Positions 6,480 to 6,994 of a DNA stretch of 6,994 nucleotides are shown one piece after another. Origin of the DNA: Gammaproteobacteria bacterium (GTDB lineage: Bacteria; Pseudomonadota; Gammaproteobacteria; GRL18); contig JALTKC010000118.1 in assembly GCA_027076245.1 (NCBI GenBank), positions 1-6,994 on the forward strand. The letters run 5' to 3'. Position 1 is the first letter of the stretch; the number at the start of each line of letters is the position of its first letter. The translations under genes were made by a program, and so were the position numbers. Below the pieces are notes generated by a model, which saw only the letters and a program-made list of their open reading frames with translations, had not been told where the DNA came from and did not search any database.

Positions 6480-6994
6480 ATGGACAAAAAACTCCTGCTT
6501 CTATTGCTGGCCATTCCGGTATTATCCATTATACTGACCTGGCCTGTTTTAAATTATAGCAGCAAACAGGGTTCCAAAATTGTGTTTCCGGAACAAAGCA
6601 CAAAAAACCGGGTGGCCGATTCCTTTTTTAACCATACCACAATTATTAATTTTGGTGAAAATGGTCTGCCCAAAAGCAGGGTAAAAGGCAAACAGCTGTT
6701 TCACTACCCTGATAATGAAGATTCAGAAATTATATTACCGGTGATTACTTTTTTTCGCGACACAGGTTCTCCCGTACTGGTCACTGCAGACCGAGGCTGG
6801 ATAAATGAGGATGGAACCCGGGTCTTATTAAAAGGTCATACTAATATTGAACGTCAGAAAAGTGACCAGAACCACTATTCCAGACTGGAAACACCTGAAT
6901 TAACGGTATGGCCTGACAAGGAATACGCTGAAACAGATAAGCCCGTTAAAATCACTTCGGAAAGCACCGTTGCAACGGGTGTGGGGATGAAGGC
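6480..6994 (+). CDS. lptC: LptC, LPS transport periplasmic bridge protein (partial)
   Basis: ATG at 6480 is preceded by AGGA 9 nt upstream. The frame is open to the right edge and gives 171 residues of an expected 190 or so, so perhaps 20 residues are missing. It has a single N-terminal membrane anchor (about 4-26, KLLLLLLAIPVLSIILTWPV) and then a periplasmic beta-jellyroll domain with the family pattern: IINFGENGLP, then HYP, an ILPVITFF strand, ADRGWINEDG, VLLKGHTNIER, LETPELTVWP, and ATGVGMKA at the cut end, which matches the conserved A-x-G-M motif. LptC sits on the LptB2FG transporter and hands LPS to LptA, beginning the periplasmic bridge to LptDE. lptA and lptB would be expected just past the edge. 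It was recognised by hand translation. Confidence 0.92.
   Translation, partial: MDKKLLLLLLAIPVLSIILTWPVLNYSSKQGSKIVFPEQSTKNRVADSFFNHTTIINFGENGLPKSRVKGKQLFHYPDNEDSEIILPVITFFRDTGSPVLVTADRGWINEDGTRVLLKGHTNIERQKSDQNHYSRLETPELTVWPDKEYAETDKPVKITSESTVATGVGMK

Overview
The window reads as ordinary chromosome of a Gram-negative bacterium, most likely a gammaproteobacterium. It encodes outer-membrane lipid machinery (MlaA lipoprotein, KDO-8-phosphate phosphatase, LptC) in a gene order related to the yrbG-kdsD-kdsC-lptC-lptA-lptB cluster of Enterobacteria. Base composition is moderate in genes and AT-rich between them. I cannot name the genus. I see no rRNA, tRNA, insertion sequence, CRISPR array, phage gene or integrase.

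Left part, minus strand (1-3531): a very large FAD-linked oxidase with two 4Fe-4S motifs fills 1-2938 and runs off the left edge; 979 residues are visible. It is preceded (3016-3531) by a 171-residue protein that resembles the two ends of the DUF72/YecE family but is too short to hold the middle of that fold. Between them lie a possible weak terminator and a candidate extended -10 promoter.

Middle (3532-4037): only 29 bp separate the short DUF72-like gene from a divergent, plus-strand gene for a 64-residue basic protein with a CxxxxH...CxxC putative zinc-binding pattern. A 282-bp AT-rich gap follows. It holds a dyad, a good extended -10 promoter candidate and a pair of direct repeats ahead of mlaA.

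Right part, plus strand (4038-6994): mlaA is followed by a strong intrinsic terminator. Then comes a tight operon of yrbG (calcium/cation antiporter family), kdsC and lptC, the last cut by the right edge. KdsC makes KDO for the LPS inner core, LptC is the bitopic bridge protein of LPS export, and MlaA removes stray phospholipid from the outer leaflet. The right half is therefore an outer-membrane asymmetry and LPS region. kdsD, which usually sits between yrbG and kdsC, is missing here.

I did not find a convincing new biological system. The most unusual items are the shortened DUF72-like protein with its divergent small putative zinc-binding partner, the regulatory structure before mlaA, and the promoter/terminator overlap before yrbG.
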